Positions 10,398 through 22,873 of a stretch of DNA of 64,000 bases are shown here, one piece after another (position 1 is the first letter of the stretch; every line of letters starts with the position of its first letter). Below the pieces are notes generated by a model, which searched no databases, was not told where the DNA came from, and saw only the letters and a program-made list of their open reading frames with translations. The position numbers and the translations under genes were made by a program. The DNA is from Scalesia atractyloides (Eukaryota > Streptophyta > Magnoliopsida > Asterales > Asteraceae), in assembly GCA_947069175.1 (NCBI GenBank), contig CAMTDV010000030.1, forward strand, positions 96,372,411 to 96,436,410, written 5' to 3'.

Positions 10398-13300
10398 CAC
10401 GTGTCTACCAGTGGGCCCGGTGGGGAGTATCATGACGTACAGTTGATATCATCATTACCAAACAAGATAAACACAACGGAAGTCTTGGAATAAATAAACT
10501 ATTACAAACCGATAATGTTCAAAGTTTAGAACAAATATATACAAACCAGGCTTGTAATAGGATCCACAGGCGGATCGCAAAACATACAAATGATAATCAG
10601 ACTATAAACAGGCAAATCCTAAGGTCGCAACTCCTTGGTTATTTGCCCCGCAGCTCCCGGCCTATTCCGTACTAGCAACCTGTAACTTAAGCTTTTGAAA
10701 ATACGTCAGTTTACACTGGTAAATACACTCAACCGACTCATTTTGAAAATATTTTCGAAAACGGTTTTAGGTGCGCTAGGCACGTTTTAATAAATAATTT
10801 GGGACAGTACAAAAGACCTTGTATACATATTTATATGCTGGCTTTTACATATGAGGCCCGGTACAAAAACCGAGACATGATCGACTGACACACCACTCTG
10901 AACTTTCACAAAGAAAGCAGGATAGAAATTTTCCAGTGTATGCCTACACGCCATGCTATATTGTCGTGGCCACTACCAATTTAGTGAGCCAAGTATATCC
11001 CGGACACGGTCAAGCCCACCCTCAATGTTTTAGTTTCAGTCAAACAGATCAAAACCGGGTTATGTAAGATTTCAGTTAATTATCACAACTGGATAAAACA
11101 TTATCCCCTACCCGACCAAGCGGTAGTAATCTACCGTATCCCAAGCCCGTATAGGGAAAATAAGTTACGGGTATTTACCTGAATTGAAGCTCGCAAGTAA
11201 TCCAAAATTCAGCCGTATTCCAGAGCAAGTATAGGAGCAATCTACCGGGAGGCGTTCAGTCTGGAGTGATGGTAATTATTAACCAATATTAGAATGCTAA
11301 CGGGTCCTAAATTAAGTCATAGACTTGGACCGGTTAGTCTTACGCTAAATTGTGATACGGTACGATACGCTAGATTAAATGGTGACCGGAATAGAATGTT
11401 GATTGGACCCGAAAAGTACATAGACTTGTATAATATGGGAATACCAATAACATTCTTGATTTTGATAAGGAATGGACAAGGTTAAACACGTTACGGTTAA
11501 AATACATAAACTAGCTATGTATGCTTAACCGAATGCGTATAAGCGAAACCGGGTAACCGTAAGAGTCGTATATAAGTTCCATAATGAGATATGTTTAAAA
11601 TATGTTATAAAACCAGTAGCATTTTCAAAGATAGGCCCGAGTTATATTTAAACCGATTTATGCCTTACAAGGGCATTTTTGTCGTTTTTAGGCTTATAAA
11701 AGATGTTTAAAGTGAATCTGATGTTATGATCTTAAATATTCTGTAAAAACATATTTTTTATCATGTTATAATAGTAGGATATCAAATATGTGTGTTTGAT
11801 GATTTTGAAACATACTATGTCTCGTAGGGGCATTTTAGTAATTTCACACATAGTTTTGAAGCCGAATTTGGGATTCTGAGTTCGGGACTTGTACTTACTG
11901 TTGTTATATTAAAAAGAAGTTTATAAATCAGTAGGTAACAAGTCTCGACTTATGGTTATGATTTTAAACCATACTTATGCGCCGAAAGGCGTAAAAGTCG
12001 CTAAATTGCCGTCAAATCGTTATTTAATATAAACTGAAGTTAAGACCTGTTTTAAATGGCCAAAAATATGTCATTTAACTTATAACATCAGTAAGTTAAA
12101 GTTTTGATTATAAAAAGTTTAATTCTTGCTATTTTTCCATAAAAAGGGTAGTTTAGTCGTTTAGCAGCGATTAGTGATTCTTAAGCATGCATTCAGGTCA
12201 TAAACCGAACAAACATCCCAAATGGTCCTACTTATCATAACATATTAGTAATTATAGCATCCATATGCTCATATGCACTAAAAATCTCATTTTGTGCAAA
12301 AAGGACCTATTTGCAAGGTTTTAAGGATTTTTACGGAACTTATGTAATAACTTGGATTTCTTAGGAATCGAGTCACGAAACTTTAGGACAATATTCTAAA
12401 CATAAACATTATCATAAAATGACCAAAACTCAGTAGCAAGGATGGCTCAAAATGGGTCAGAACTGAAAGTCAACAGAAAGTCAATTGTTTGAGACTTTCG
12501 GTTACAAACCGAGCCTAGACCAAAATTTGACGAGCCGAATCTGTTGTCACAAGTTCTAATGCTTATTTTAAGGTTTTTAATGCTTCAAAACGTATTTTAT
12601 AACATCCGGATCGTTAGTTATGAATTTTATAAAAATCTGCCAGTTTGACTTTTATTGACTTTTCGGTTGACTCGTCAATTGGCCATGAATCCGTGAAAAT
12701 CTGAAAATGCCCTCTTGAGAGTTTATCACCTCCATTCTTACAAGCACGTAGGAACTTTCGTTACGCACAATGGTTAAGTTATCACAGAATTAGAATAAGG
12801 TCAAGGCGTTTTTACGACAAGACTTTGTTCTAAGCAATGAACTATAAGAAATCCATTTAGCACAAATTAAACACTTACAATAGATTCAAGTGATTCTAAG
12901 AATGGATTGAAATGCTTGGAAGTGATCAGGAGCTCCACTAGCATGAACTTGATGAACCAAGGTTGATGAAACTTGGTTGCAACTCAAATTTTCATCACAT
13001 ATGTAGCCAAGGAGGTGTCCAGGAGGTTCACCAGGTGTTTAGAACTGATGTAGGATGAGTACAAGTGTCAAGATACGTGTCTTGAGGTGCTAGAAGGTGG
13101 CAAACTCGTGACAATGTGCAGAACATGCAAGCTGCCACAATATGTAGATTTTCTGTCGTTGGCACCCTCTCGCGTGGCACGAGAGGTGTGAGCCCAGGCG
13201 GGTCGCGGCCCGCGACTGGGCTTCGGGTCAGCGATTCAAGTTTACAACTTGGCAATTTCAGTCCCTGTACTCTTTTGGCTCATATATCTCTCATTCTGGC

Positions 13301-13452
13301 ACTTATGGCCCTTATACTTCATTCTAAAACATAGCGAGGATAGGAAGCGATTCGACAAACCTTGGTCCCTGCCGTTTTAGCGTAAAATGCACATACGGAT
13401 TACCAGGACACGTGTCAGAAAAATATTGGACGTAAAAACACGTAGTGTTACA
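10398..13452 (-). mobile_element. 3' LTR of element B, truncated at its outer end
   Basis: Minus-strand LTR beginning TGTAACACTACG at 13452. Its outer end matches the 5' LTR at 22874-24112 but lacks about the last 20 bases because element A is inserted there. It is about 3.06 kb long. The matching 5' LTR lacks the stretch corresponding to about 11190-13020. Most of 10398-13450 shows no open frame of interest. A GC-rich patch at 13155-13225 contains several CGCG-type palindromes. Confidence 0.85.
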
Positions 13453-13466
13453 TCCTCACTCCCATA
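13453..13466 (-). other. Polypurine tract of element B
   Basis: On the minus strand ATGGGAGTGAGGA directly precedes the LTR start TGTAACA. Position and purine content fit the plus-strand primer. Confidence 0.65.
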
Positions 13467-13488
13467 AAATAAATCTTGACCCGAGATT

Positions 13489-16222
13489 TCAATCAAACAA
13501 TTGTGGGTACTTCTGTCGCATGACAGACTCAACTTCCCAAGTGTATTCGGGACCTCGACGAGCGTCCCATTTAACCTTTATAATAGTCACATGCTTCCTA
13601 CGAAGCTTCTTGACCTGGCGATCCTCAATCGCCACTGATTGCTCAATCAAACGTAGGTTCTTATCAATCTGGACCTCGTCATGTGGCATAGCCAATGACT
13701 CGTCCGCTAAGCACTTCTTCAAGTTGGAAATGTGGAATACATCATGGATTCCACTAAACTTCTCGGGCAATTTGAGCTTGTATGCAATAGCTCCAACTCG
13801 TTCGATAATCTCGAATGGTCCAACATACCTTGGACTTAGCTTGCCCTTTTTCCCCGAAGCGCATAACGCCTTTCTAAGGCGACACTTTTAATAAGACTTT
13901 TTCCCCTATTTGGAATTCGAGGGGTTTGCGTCTTCGATCAGCATAACTTTTCTTCCTATCCCTGGCAGCCTTGAGACGATCACGAATTTGTAATATCTTA
14001 TCCGTCGTCTCCAGGACTATTTCTGGTCCTGTCAGTTGAGCTTCCCCAACTTCTGCCCACCAAACGGGCGTCCTACACTTCCTTCCGTAGAGTGCTTCAA
14101 ACGGGGCAGCTTGAATGCTTGCATGGTAGCTGTTGTTGTAGGAGAACTCAACAAGTGGCAAGTGGTTATACCAACTTCCACCTAGATCAATCACACAAGC
14201 GCAGAGCATATCTTCCAAAGTCTGTATAGTGCGCTCACTTTGCCCATCCGTTTGAGGATGATAAGCTGTGCTAAAATTTAATCGAGTGCCCAAAGCCTGT
14301 TGAAAGCTCTCCTAAAAGTGCGAAGTACATCTTGTGTCCCTATCCGACACAATGGACACTGGTACTCCGTGTAAAGAAACAATCTCGTCAACATAGAGTT
14401 TTGCTAATTTGCCAGAGCTATGGCAGGAAATAAGCTGACTTAGTCAGTCTGTCTACAATCACCCATATTGCGTCATTCCCTCGCTTTGTTTTTGGTAACT
14501 TGGTAATGAAATCCATAGTTACGCATTCCCATTTCCACATGGGAATTTCCAATGGCTGCAATAGACCTGACGACTTTTGATATTCGGCTTTAACTTGTGA
14601 GCACGTCAAACATTTAGATACATATGTGGCTATCGATTTCTTCAATCCAGACCACCAATAATCAGGTCTCAAATCCTTATACATTTTGTCACCACCTGGG
14701 TGAATTGAGTACCTGGAATTATGTGCCTCTTGGAGAATCAAATCTCTAAGTCCTCCGAAAACTGGGACCCAAATTCGTCCACAAAATCTAAGAATTCCAT
14801 CATTTCCTGGTGTAAGTTGTTCTACCATCTTTCCCAGTTCTTCTTTAGGGAGGTTTGCCTCAAGTAAAGCCTGCTTTTGAGCTTCCAAAATTTTATCTTT
14901 CAGACTATTCTTTACTTCAATACTTTTAGCATTGATCCGTATGGTTTAATCCTTTCCTTGCGACTCAAAGCATCGGCATACACATTTGCATTGCCTGGGT
15001 GGTAACGGATCTCGCAATCATAGTCGTTCAGTGTCTCCATCCACCGACGCTGTCGCATATTTAAATCCTTTTGGTTAATAAATGTTGGAGACTTTTGTGG
15101 TCGGTGTATATAACACACTTTGTTCCATATAAATAATGTCTCCACAGTTTGAGCGCAAACACCACGGCACCTAGTTCTAAATCATGCGTGGTGTAGTTTC
15201 TTTCGTGCATCTTCAATTGCCTTGAAGCGTAGGCAATTTCCTTTCCTCTTTGCATGAGTACACACCCCATGCCGGTGTGTGAAGCATCACAATATACCAC
15301 TAAATCTTCAATTCCTTCTAGTAGAGTCAACACAGGAGCATTACTTAATTTCTGCTTCAATACATCAAAGGCTTCCTGCTGTTTCGGACCCCAAACAAAT
15401 TTAACATCTTTACGAGTTAGGGTCGTCAATGGAGTAGCTATCCTTGAAAAGTTTTCTATAAATCTTCTATAATAACCGGCCAAACCCAGAAAACTTCGAA
15501 TTTCGAATGGTGTCTTGGGGCTTGCCAGTTCATTACTGCCTCGACTTTGGCAGGGTCAACTTGTATCCCACGTTCACTAACCACGTGGCCTAAGAATTGT
15601 ACTTCATGCAACCAAAATCACACTTAGAAAACTTTTCATAAAGTTTCTCTTGTCTCAACAACTCCAAAATACACCTCAGATGTTTCTCGTGGTCCGCCTG
15701 ACTACGAGAGTATATAAGTATGTCATCTATGAATACGATGACAAACTTATCCAGATAAGGCTTGCAGACTCTATTCATCAAGTCCATAAAATTTGTAGGT
15801 GCATTAGTGAGCCCAAAAGGCATCACTAAGAACTCATAATGACCATATCTTGTTCTAAACACCATCTTTGGAACGTCTTCAGTACGAAAATTTGAGTTGA
15901 TGATAACCTGACCTCAAATCAGTCTTCGAGAAGTAGCTTGCTCCCTGAAGCTGGTCAAATAAATCATCGATCCTGGGAAATGGATAGCGATTCTTAATTG
16001 TTAACTTATTCAGCTCGCGGTAGTCAATGCACATTCGCATTGAACCATCTTTCTTTTTCACAAACAGTATTGGAGCTCCCCAAGGCGAAGAACTTAACTG
16101 AATGAATTCTTTTTCCAACAATTTCTCAAGTTGTATCTTCAACTCTTTCATTTCTGTAGGTGCAAGTCTATACGGGGCTCTAGCAACTGGAGCTGCACCA
16201 GGTATGATATCAATTCTAAATT
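13489..16222 (-). pseudogene. Element B pol: RT, RNase H, integrase, chromodomain, heavily broken
   Basis: Minus-strand remains of a Ty3/gypsy pol. In order of translation: reverse transcriptase from about 16151 (FIDDILIYSR near 15720), RNase H (VVYCDASHTGMGCVL near 15290), the integrase zinc-binding region (HPGG...CLTC near 14610-14710), the integrase core with DGQSERTIQTLE near 14230, HISNLKK near 13720 and a chromodomain-like tail (VKWDARRGPEYTWE) ending at 13489. Frame changes or stops separate blocks near 15870, 15590-15480, 15100, 14900, 14415-14295, 13870 and 13780. It is related to element A but clearly a different lineage by sequence. The decay is heavier than in A, which agrees with A having inserted into B. 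Confidence 0.92.
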
Positions 16223-18011
16223 CTACTTGCCTATCTGGGGTAGACCAGGCAAGTCTTCAGGAAACACGTCAGCAAATTCTGAGATAAAGGGTAGGTCTTC
16301 GATCTTTGGCTTAGCTCCATCAATGGTTACTTGTGCCATGTGAATGACACAATTATTCTTCAAGCATTTCAAAGATTTAAGTAACACATCCTTCTCGGAC
16401 AAACCATAACGTATATCACCTTGGATAGGCAACAATTCACCGGTCGAAGTTTTGATTTCGATGAGCTTCTTGTTACAGGATATATGGGCATGGTTACTAG
16501 ACAACCAGTCCATACCAAGAACTACATCGAATCCTGCCAACTTCATTGGCAATAGCGAAACAGGAATAGAGTGATCCTTAATGGAAATAAAACATCCATC
16601 AAGAATTGTAGAAGCGGTTTCTATCGTTCCATCAGCAAGTTCTACATCGTATGTTATGTCTAGAGTTCTCATGGGCAAGTTTAATAAGGCATTAAACTTA
16701 TGATCTACAAATGATTTATCAGCCCCTGAATCGAAAAGAACTCTAGCATATACATCATTAATAAAGAACGTACCTGTTATCACATTGTCATCATTCACAG
16801 CCTCCTTGGCTTTCATCTGGAAAACAGGAGATTTTCCTTTCTTCGCCCCATCGTCCTTAGCAGTGTCATCCTTTTTGTACTTAGGACAATTGGGTTTGTT
16901 ATGTCCTTTCTCGCCACAATTAAAACAGGTGGCCTCCTTTAAATCCTTACATTCCAGAGCCTTGTGCCCATGCCTCTTACAAATCCCATAAGGCTTTGTC
17001 TGAAGCTCGTCCCGACACGCACCAAAGTGTCTCTTGTTGCACTTTCTGCATTTAGGCCTATTATCAGACCTTTGATGGTTCTTGTTTGACCCGAACTTCC
17101 GGTTTTTACCAAAGCAGTGAAACCTGTCATCATCTCTCTTCCTTTTTTCGGCACCTTCAGACCTAAGAGATCTCTGTCTCTTCAAATCCTGGGTTAAGAC
17201 CATGGAAAGGTCTACAGCAGACCTAAATGTCACAGGCCTAGATGCCCTGACATCACCCTTAATCTCGGGCTCTAATCCGCCAATAAAACGTGAGATGCGT
17301 TTGGATTCGGGAGTGATCAAATATGGCACCAATCTCAACATAGAGTTAAACTCCGATACATACTTCCCACAGTCGAGGTTCTTCATGGTTAGCCCAATAA
17401 ATTATGTTTCGATCCTTTCCAGCTCATGAGGTGGACAATAGGCACCCTTTACCAACTCAACAAACTTTTCCCAACTTCGATTATATAGATGAACCTTCCC
17501 GGAAGATTGAATCATCGACTTCCACCAAGTGAGGGCATCCCCATTGAACGATTGCGCTACATATTGCACTACGTCTTTCTCAACGCACCCACTGATTTCC
17601 ACAATAGTTTCGATCTCGTCTAACCATCAGAGCGTTTCCACAGCTCCTTTTTCACCAGTGAAATCACGTGGTTTGCAAGACACGAAAGTATTTATAGGAA
17701 CAACCATCCCTTTAAAACTTGGTCCTTTTCTGATAATTCTCTCTCTCTCTTCTGATATTCGAGGAGTGCTCTGAGTGTTCCTTCTTTTCCGGAGAAGGTT
17801 TCGAGGGTTGTGTGGTGGTATGCTTGGATGTGTGCTTAGAAGTATGCTTGGTATGTGAAGCACTGGATTCACCGTTCTTCTCGTCATGATCTTTAATTGC
17901 TTTTTCTAATTCGGTGGCAATTAATGCTTGCATTTCACCTTTAGTAGTTACAATCTGTTCGTTGGCACCTCCATCCCCTCGGTGGCTATCTGCTTCATCC
18001 GAATTAGCCAT
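16223..18011 (-). pseudogene. Element B gag and protease, broken
   Basis: Gag starts at the ATG at 18011 with an acidic then Ser/His/Lys-rich N-terminus. It continues in shifted frames through a capsid-like region (17740-17400). A long open stretch at 17386-16223 holds the rest of capsid, a CCHC zinc knuckle (CFNCGEKGHNKPNC near 16920) and an aspartic protease with LFDSGADKSFVDH near 16720. A frameshift near 17740 and stops near 17620 and 17395 break it. The open block ends in the linker to RT. Confidence 0.9.
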
Positions 18012-19008
18012 CCTTGTACTTTGACGCTAAGGCAATCACGTAGTTTTTAATTAGCTACACTTGTTTGATTGATTGATAATGGCACAAACGGCCTTAATAA
18101 GGGGGGTATTAAAATGTGGCACAATAGGCCTGTCACAAGGACGATTTAAAGCAGCACTAAGGGCTTGAATTATAAAATCAAGATCGCCAATGGATCAAAT
18201 AGCTTCGAGGTTCAAACGTAGTTTTACTACCTCGAGATAGAGAGTCGTAGACTGCAACTATCATTGTCACCAATGGACATAACATAGCCCATATGCAATA
18301 CATCACCAATGGATGTATTAATATGGCCGTAGGCATTACACCACCAATGGGTGTTTAAATAAAGTAATCATCACACTGATGATTTCTGATCAAGATCAAA
18401 ATAGATTATATATAGGCTTGGACATAGTCCTTTGCCTTGACGGCTTGTGTGGTTCCTCAGGTCACACTGCCAGGAGGTTAATACCTTGAATATATTAACC
18501 TTTTAGTATAGGAATTCCTTGAAATGGTTTAAGTAGCTAGTCCAGATCAGGCGGACTAGTAAAGTTTAGAACGTTGTTCACCACTTCTGGATAGAAGAGA
18601 CTCCTTAGAGGATTTCTCAACCTTAACTATCAGGGTAGAACACCATATAATTAACTACCGTTTTGCCAATATATATGTGACCTAATCACTTGGCAGGTGC
18701 AAACCATCAAGGAGATTTCTTGGAAATGTTTCGCATATCACAAATTTCGAATTAATATCGAGACGTTGGCTTGAACAACTGATATGATAATAGTACATAT
18801 AACATTGATCTAAAAGGAATTCCATTAATATTAAAATTCAAATTACAGTTGCCCTAAACGGGTCTTTTACAAGAAAATAAGATAGATTGTCCTCGCAGGG
18901 ACTAAAATAAGAAACATATCCTCGCAGGGGTTTTAAAATTAAATACTTGTCCATGCAAGAACTTGATTTAAATTAAACATAATACGTAGGAATAATAGGG
19001 AGCTCAAT
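18012..19008 (-). other. Element B leader between the extra ORF and gag
   Basis: No coding region recognised, apart from the short tail of the upstream ORF, whose frame runs to about 18940 beyond the inserted LTR. The stretch holds several CACCAATGG-type words at 18187-18350. It is AT-rich and probably untranslated leader of the retroelement RNA. Confidence 0.5.
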
Positions 19009-19194
19009 TGTAACATCCGTAAAAAACCGGGTTAACCAAACCCGCTTCGTTTATTAACCGAATAATCAGTTAAAAATTTTGTTGCATATTTAAAGCTCAA
19101 ACTAATTTTAAACAATACATAATTAATAAACATTTTAGTATTTAAAAACTATAATTATTAAAGGTTAAAAATTTGTGCAAAAAAAATAATAACA

Positions 19195-19260
19195 AGCTGC
19201 CGGGTTTCGAACCCGGGTCAGCTGGTTCACCAAACAACCAACACACCACTCCGCCACACG
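19195..19260 (-). repeat. Class II tRNA-like module in LTR copy 4
   Basis: Minus strand, B box GGTTCGAAACC with T stem CCGGG/CCCGG, and TGGCGGAGTGG upstream. It is shorter between the boxes than in the other copies, with part of the variable region lost. Confidence 0.6.
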
Positions 19261-19989
19261 CTTAGTTTGGAATAATACTGAAACAATTAATACTTAATAT
19301 AAAACTCGAAACTCAAAACCAGCGCGCCCAAATCCGCAGACACCGGAAATTACGCGAATCCACGACTGTTTCTTTTGACTCCGGAATTTAGCAAGTATAA
19401 CTGATGACTAACGTCAGTTATAACCGAAAACTCAATCAATTTCATTCATGGACCATAATTTCCGTTCGAAACCGAAAATCCAAACCGGTTGAAGAAGTTC
19501 TTACATACCCTGTGCGATCTTTCCTAGCTCACTCACTTTTATCCAATCTACACTCTCAACTCTCACACTCTGTTCAAAAGTTCTTGATCATCGGGGAACA
19601 TCATACTCGCCGGAATTCTCTGCAAGTCGCCGGAGAACCGAACCCCTTCCATCTCTGTTGCCTTACTTTATAAACAGAACATCTAGAGCTCATACCGAAG
19701 TCACCCACACTCACCTCAAACTTTCTGAAGATCCTCTGCCGCAAGATACACGTCGCCGGAATAACCTGCTGTCATCGGAATCTCGCCGGAGAAACAGGGG
19801 ATCTCTGTTCGGTATATCTTACACCTAATCTCTCTCATTTTTATTAATCTCATATGTAGTTAATTACAATTTACTAAAGAAATTGATGAATGTATCGAAA
19901 CAGTCGGGATTGGTTTCTGGGTAAAGTTTATGAAGAAGATGAAGTTTTGGATTGTGTATATATATAATATAAATTGAGTTATATCTCGG

Positions 19990-20571
19990 GTTAGACACAC
20001 AATCTAGCGGTGGACTGTGTGCATTTGAAACATAGAGGTACCGAGTTCGAGTCTGTCCTTGTTCCGATTCGTCACAATATTCAACCCTTTTTATAAAACC
20101 CAAATACGGAACCTTTCTGTTAGTATTTAAGTTTAATAAAAACCAGTATTCTAACCAGGTTAGACACACAGTCCAGCGGTGGACTGTGTGCAACGTTAAA
20201 CAACAGGTCCCGAGTTCGAGTCCTGTTATGTGCACCGGTTTGATATAATTAAAACTCTTTTTAGTAAATGATTTCTGGATAAATCTAAATAGTATATAAG
20301 TATAATAAAAACCGGAATAATAACCAAGTTAGACACACAGTCCAGTGGTGAACTGTGTGCAAAAACATTAAACATGTCGCGGGTTCGAGTCCAGGCTATC
20401 GCACCGGTTCTGGCAATTTTCAAGTTTTTAAATAAGGACAGAAATGGATTTATCTAATTTGTATATATATATAATTAAAAACATAAATATTTCGGGTTAG
20501 ACACGTAACTCAGTTGGTAGAGCTGCGTGCACGCGTACGGGAGGTCACAAGTTCGAACCTCACTCAGTGCA
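19990..20571 (+). repeat. Four tandem tRNA-like modules in LTR copy 4
   Basis: Modules at 19990-20062, 20160-20235, 20329-20402 and 20496-20571, with a regular spacing of 167-170 bp. The first three are of the TCCAGCGGTGGACT type and the last of the GCTCAGTTGGTAGAGC type. B boxes are near-consensus (AGTTCGAGTCC, GGTTCGAGTCC, AGTTCGAACCT). Compared with the other LTR copies one unit has been gained or lost. Confidence 0.78.
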
Positions 20572-21545
20572 AACAAATACACGACCAAACCGGTCAACAG
20601 TCAAACGGTCAACGGGTCAACGGTCAACTGGTCAAAAAGTCAAAATTTTTATTTTCTTTTATTTATGTATTTTATTTAAAAATCAATTAAAAATACTTAA
20701 AAATAATATTTTTAAAGTTAGAAAATTTCCTTGAACTCACAAAAATAAACCTAACAATCCCATAAAGAACACTAATTAAAAATATTAATCTCAAATAAAA
20801 GTTTATTTATTTATCGAACTATTATGTTATTATTTAGGTTAGTTCCCTTGCCGATTAAATCCGAATTCGTGCGCATTCATCATCAATCCAAGAAACGCAC
20901 CCACTGTGAGTGAATTCTTACAAATTCCCCTTTTTATTCATGTTTTGGGGTGTATCATGTGTCGCTTAAACTAATTCGCTTATCAAACTCGTGCTATACC
21001 ATATTATGATCTAAACTTAGAATATAAATATTGTTTGTTGTTATGTATTACATATTGTCAAGTTGTATGCAAATTACTTGTTAGGCCCATCAGTTCCTCG
21101 TGGGAGACGAGTTGAACAACGCGTGCCTCAAAACAATCAATTGTTGTATGTGTGTGCAATATTTAATATTATGTGATTTGTGAATAAATTTACATCTACA
21201 TTTACTCATATGTGGTTATGCACTTTATTTTATAATCAATTCAAGTAAACACGTTTAAATGTTTTCATAGGATTCACTCGCCAACTTTTTGTTGACCCAA
21301 AAACCATTTTTACACATGATACAGGTGGACAGGATGAAGCAAGGAACACATAGGAAAGTGCCTTAGAAGAAAAATAATGAAGTCTAGAAAGATGTATAGA
21401 ACATGTTGTACTTGTATGATTTGATTGTATGATCTTCTTTAAAATTGTAATAATAAATATGAAACATTAAAATAAATGTCATGAGCTTTGATGAAAACCC
21501 AATCATGCCCCGATCACCTTTTCCGCTGCGGATCGGGGTGTGACA

Positions 21546-22695
21546 TCAATCCTTCTTCTCTGTTAAATTTTTTCACTAGTATTTTTAATAGTTTTTTGTT
21601 CTTCTTAGCATCCTTGGCTGATTTCTCTTGTAGCTCTTTTACTCTTTCTATTGCTTCGTTTAGAACGTTCATAGTTGGCGGTGGCGGTTGCGGTTGTGGT
21701 TGAGGTGGCACAATCGATGGATGATGACTATGGAAAGAGTATCCACCAGATTGGTAAGGATAAGGGTAATGTGCATTCATAGCCGTTTCAAGGTAAGGGT
21801 CAGGATGAGATATGTGATGGCTATGGCTATGCTCTGGCCAGGTAGAAGGATCAAAGGGGTTGTATTCTGGCAATTGTTGGTAGGTAGGTATAGGGTTATC
21901 AAAACCTGGTGGTGGAGGTGGTTGAAAAGGTTCGCCAAATGGTATGGGTGGTTGAGGCTCAGGCTCAACAGTAGAAGGCGGTTGTTCGTTGAAAGGCGAG
22001 GCATAAGAAGGTCCGCCCATTTGTGGATCTTCTGCGATAGTGGGGTAGGATGAAGGATGGGGAGATAGTGACCCAACTCTGGGCCCCACTCGCACGGACA
22101 TGCGTGTGTTCCTCTTCCTAGGTGGGCGAGGTGGTAGTTGTGGTTGTTCCACCTGTTGGTTTTCAGGTGGAGGGGTATGGTGTATAGGTGTATGGTAGGA
22201 TGGAGTGTGGTGGGATGGTGTGCTATGGTAAGATGGGGTGTCGTAGAATATGTATTGTGAAAATTTTTCCTGAAATTCATGAGGATAGTGCTGTGCCGTA
22301 CGAATTAGATCCGCTGGATTGGTAATGGGATGACCCATTGATCCGGTTGCCGGCATTTCTGGGTCGGAGTCTTCTTCCATGGGCTCCGGAGAATCTTCAG
22401 GTGGGGTTATAGAAGGTGAGTGGAATTGAATATCGAGGTTATAATTTCCATGGAAAGAATGGGAGTGTGAGTGATGAGATTGGGTAGGTTGTGGTGGTAA
22501 CGAATCTGGCGGTGGGGAATACTCGTGGGATATAGAGTGACGATGAGGATATGGTTCCCACGATGATGAGGAGTCTCCTGACCCCTCGTAAGGGTTGTAG
22601 TTATGTGGGTTCGAAGGTCCTTGACCCGCAGCTCCACCTCTCATGAGGCCTTTTCCCTTCGCTCCTCTAAAAAAATTTGGAGGCATCTTCGACAA
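21546..22695 (-). CDS. Proline/histidine-rich ORF upstream of gag in element B, 3' end cut
   Basis: Minus-strand ORF from the ATG at 22695 (a second ATG is at 22686) with about 380 residues before the inserted LTR. The N-terminus is basic and glycine-rich (PPNFFRGAKGKG, then MRGG). The middle is very rich in Pro, His, Ser and Tyr with SYHTP-like repeats. The C-terminal part is a charged helix (VLNEAIERVKELQEKSAKDA) likely to form a coiled coil. It lies between the primer binding site and gag, on the same strand, and is open throughout despite the decay of gag-pol. Its function is unknown. I recall similar predicted proteins from Asteraceae genomes, but cannot check that. It could be an extra retroelement protein. 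The final nine residues of the frame as read here come from the inserted LTR. Confidence 0.6.
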
Positions 22696-22857
22696 TTCCT
22701 GTCACAAAACAAATTAAAAACCAAGGCAAGTAAAATAACAAAATGAGGAAACGAATAATCCTAGGTCAAAGCCTAGACTCAAGAGTCTAAGGAATGTGTT
22801 TGCTTATATCGTTTGAGATCAAACATTAATGGCGAGTGTCGAATTCCCTCAAACGTT

Positions 22858-22870
22858 GGCTCTTATACCA
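22858..22870 (-). other. Primer binding site of element B (tRNA-Met type)
   Basis: On the minus strand TGGTATAAGAGCC lies 3 nt inside the 5' LTR. The usual plant tRNA-iMet primer site is TGGTATCAGAGCC, so there is one mismatch. It fixes the orientation of element B and identifies 22874-24112 as its 5' LTR. Confidence 0.8.
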
Positions 22871-22873
22871 ACC

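Larger units (their letters stand above)
19009..21545 (+). mobile_element. Family-A solo LTR inside element B (2.54 kb)
   Basis: TGTAACATCCG start and GGGTGTGACA end, flanked by TCAAT at 19004-19008 and 21546-21550. There is no internal region, so it is a solo LTR. It carries four rather than three plus-strand tRNA-like modules and one minus-strand class II module. It cuts the 3' end of the proline/histidine-rich ORF of element B and is therefore younger than B. Confidence 0.93.

Noticed and set aside
13028..13255. 75-codon minus ORF, repeated at 23686-23913
   Set aside because: Present in both LTRs of element B only because the LTRs are duplicates. No start context, no family, and it lies in non-coding LTR sequence.
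21688..22053. Plus-strand ORF of 121 codons opposite the Pro/His-rich ORF
   Set aside because: Arg/Trp-rich composition is what the reverse of Pro/His/Tyr codons gives. It is a shadow frame.
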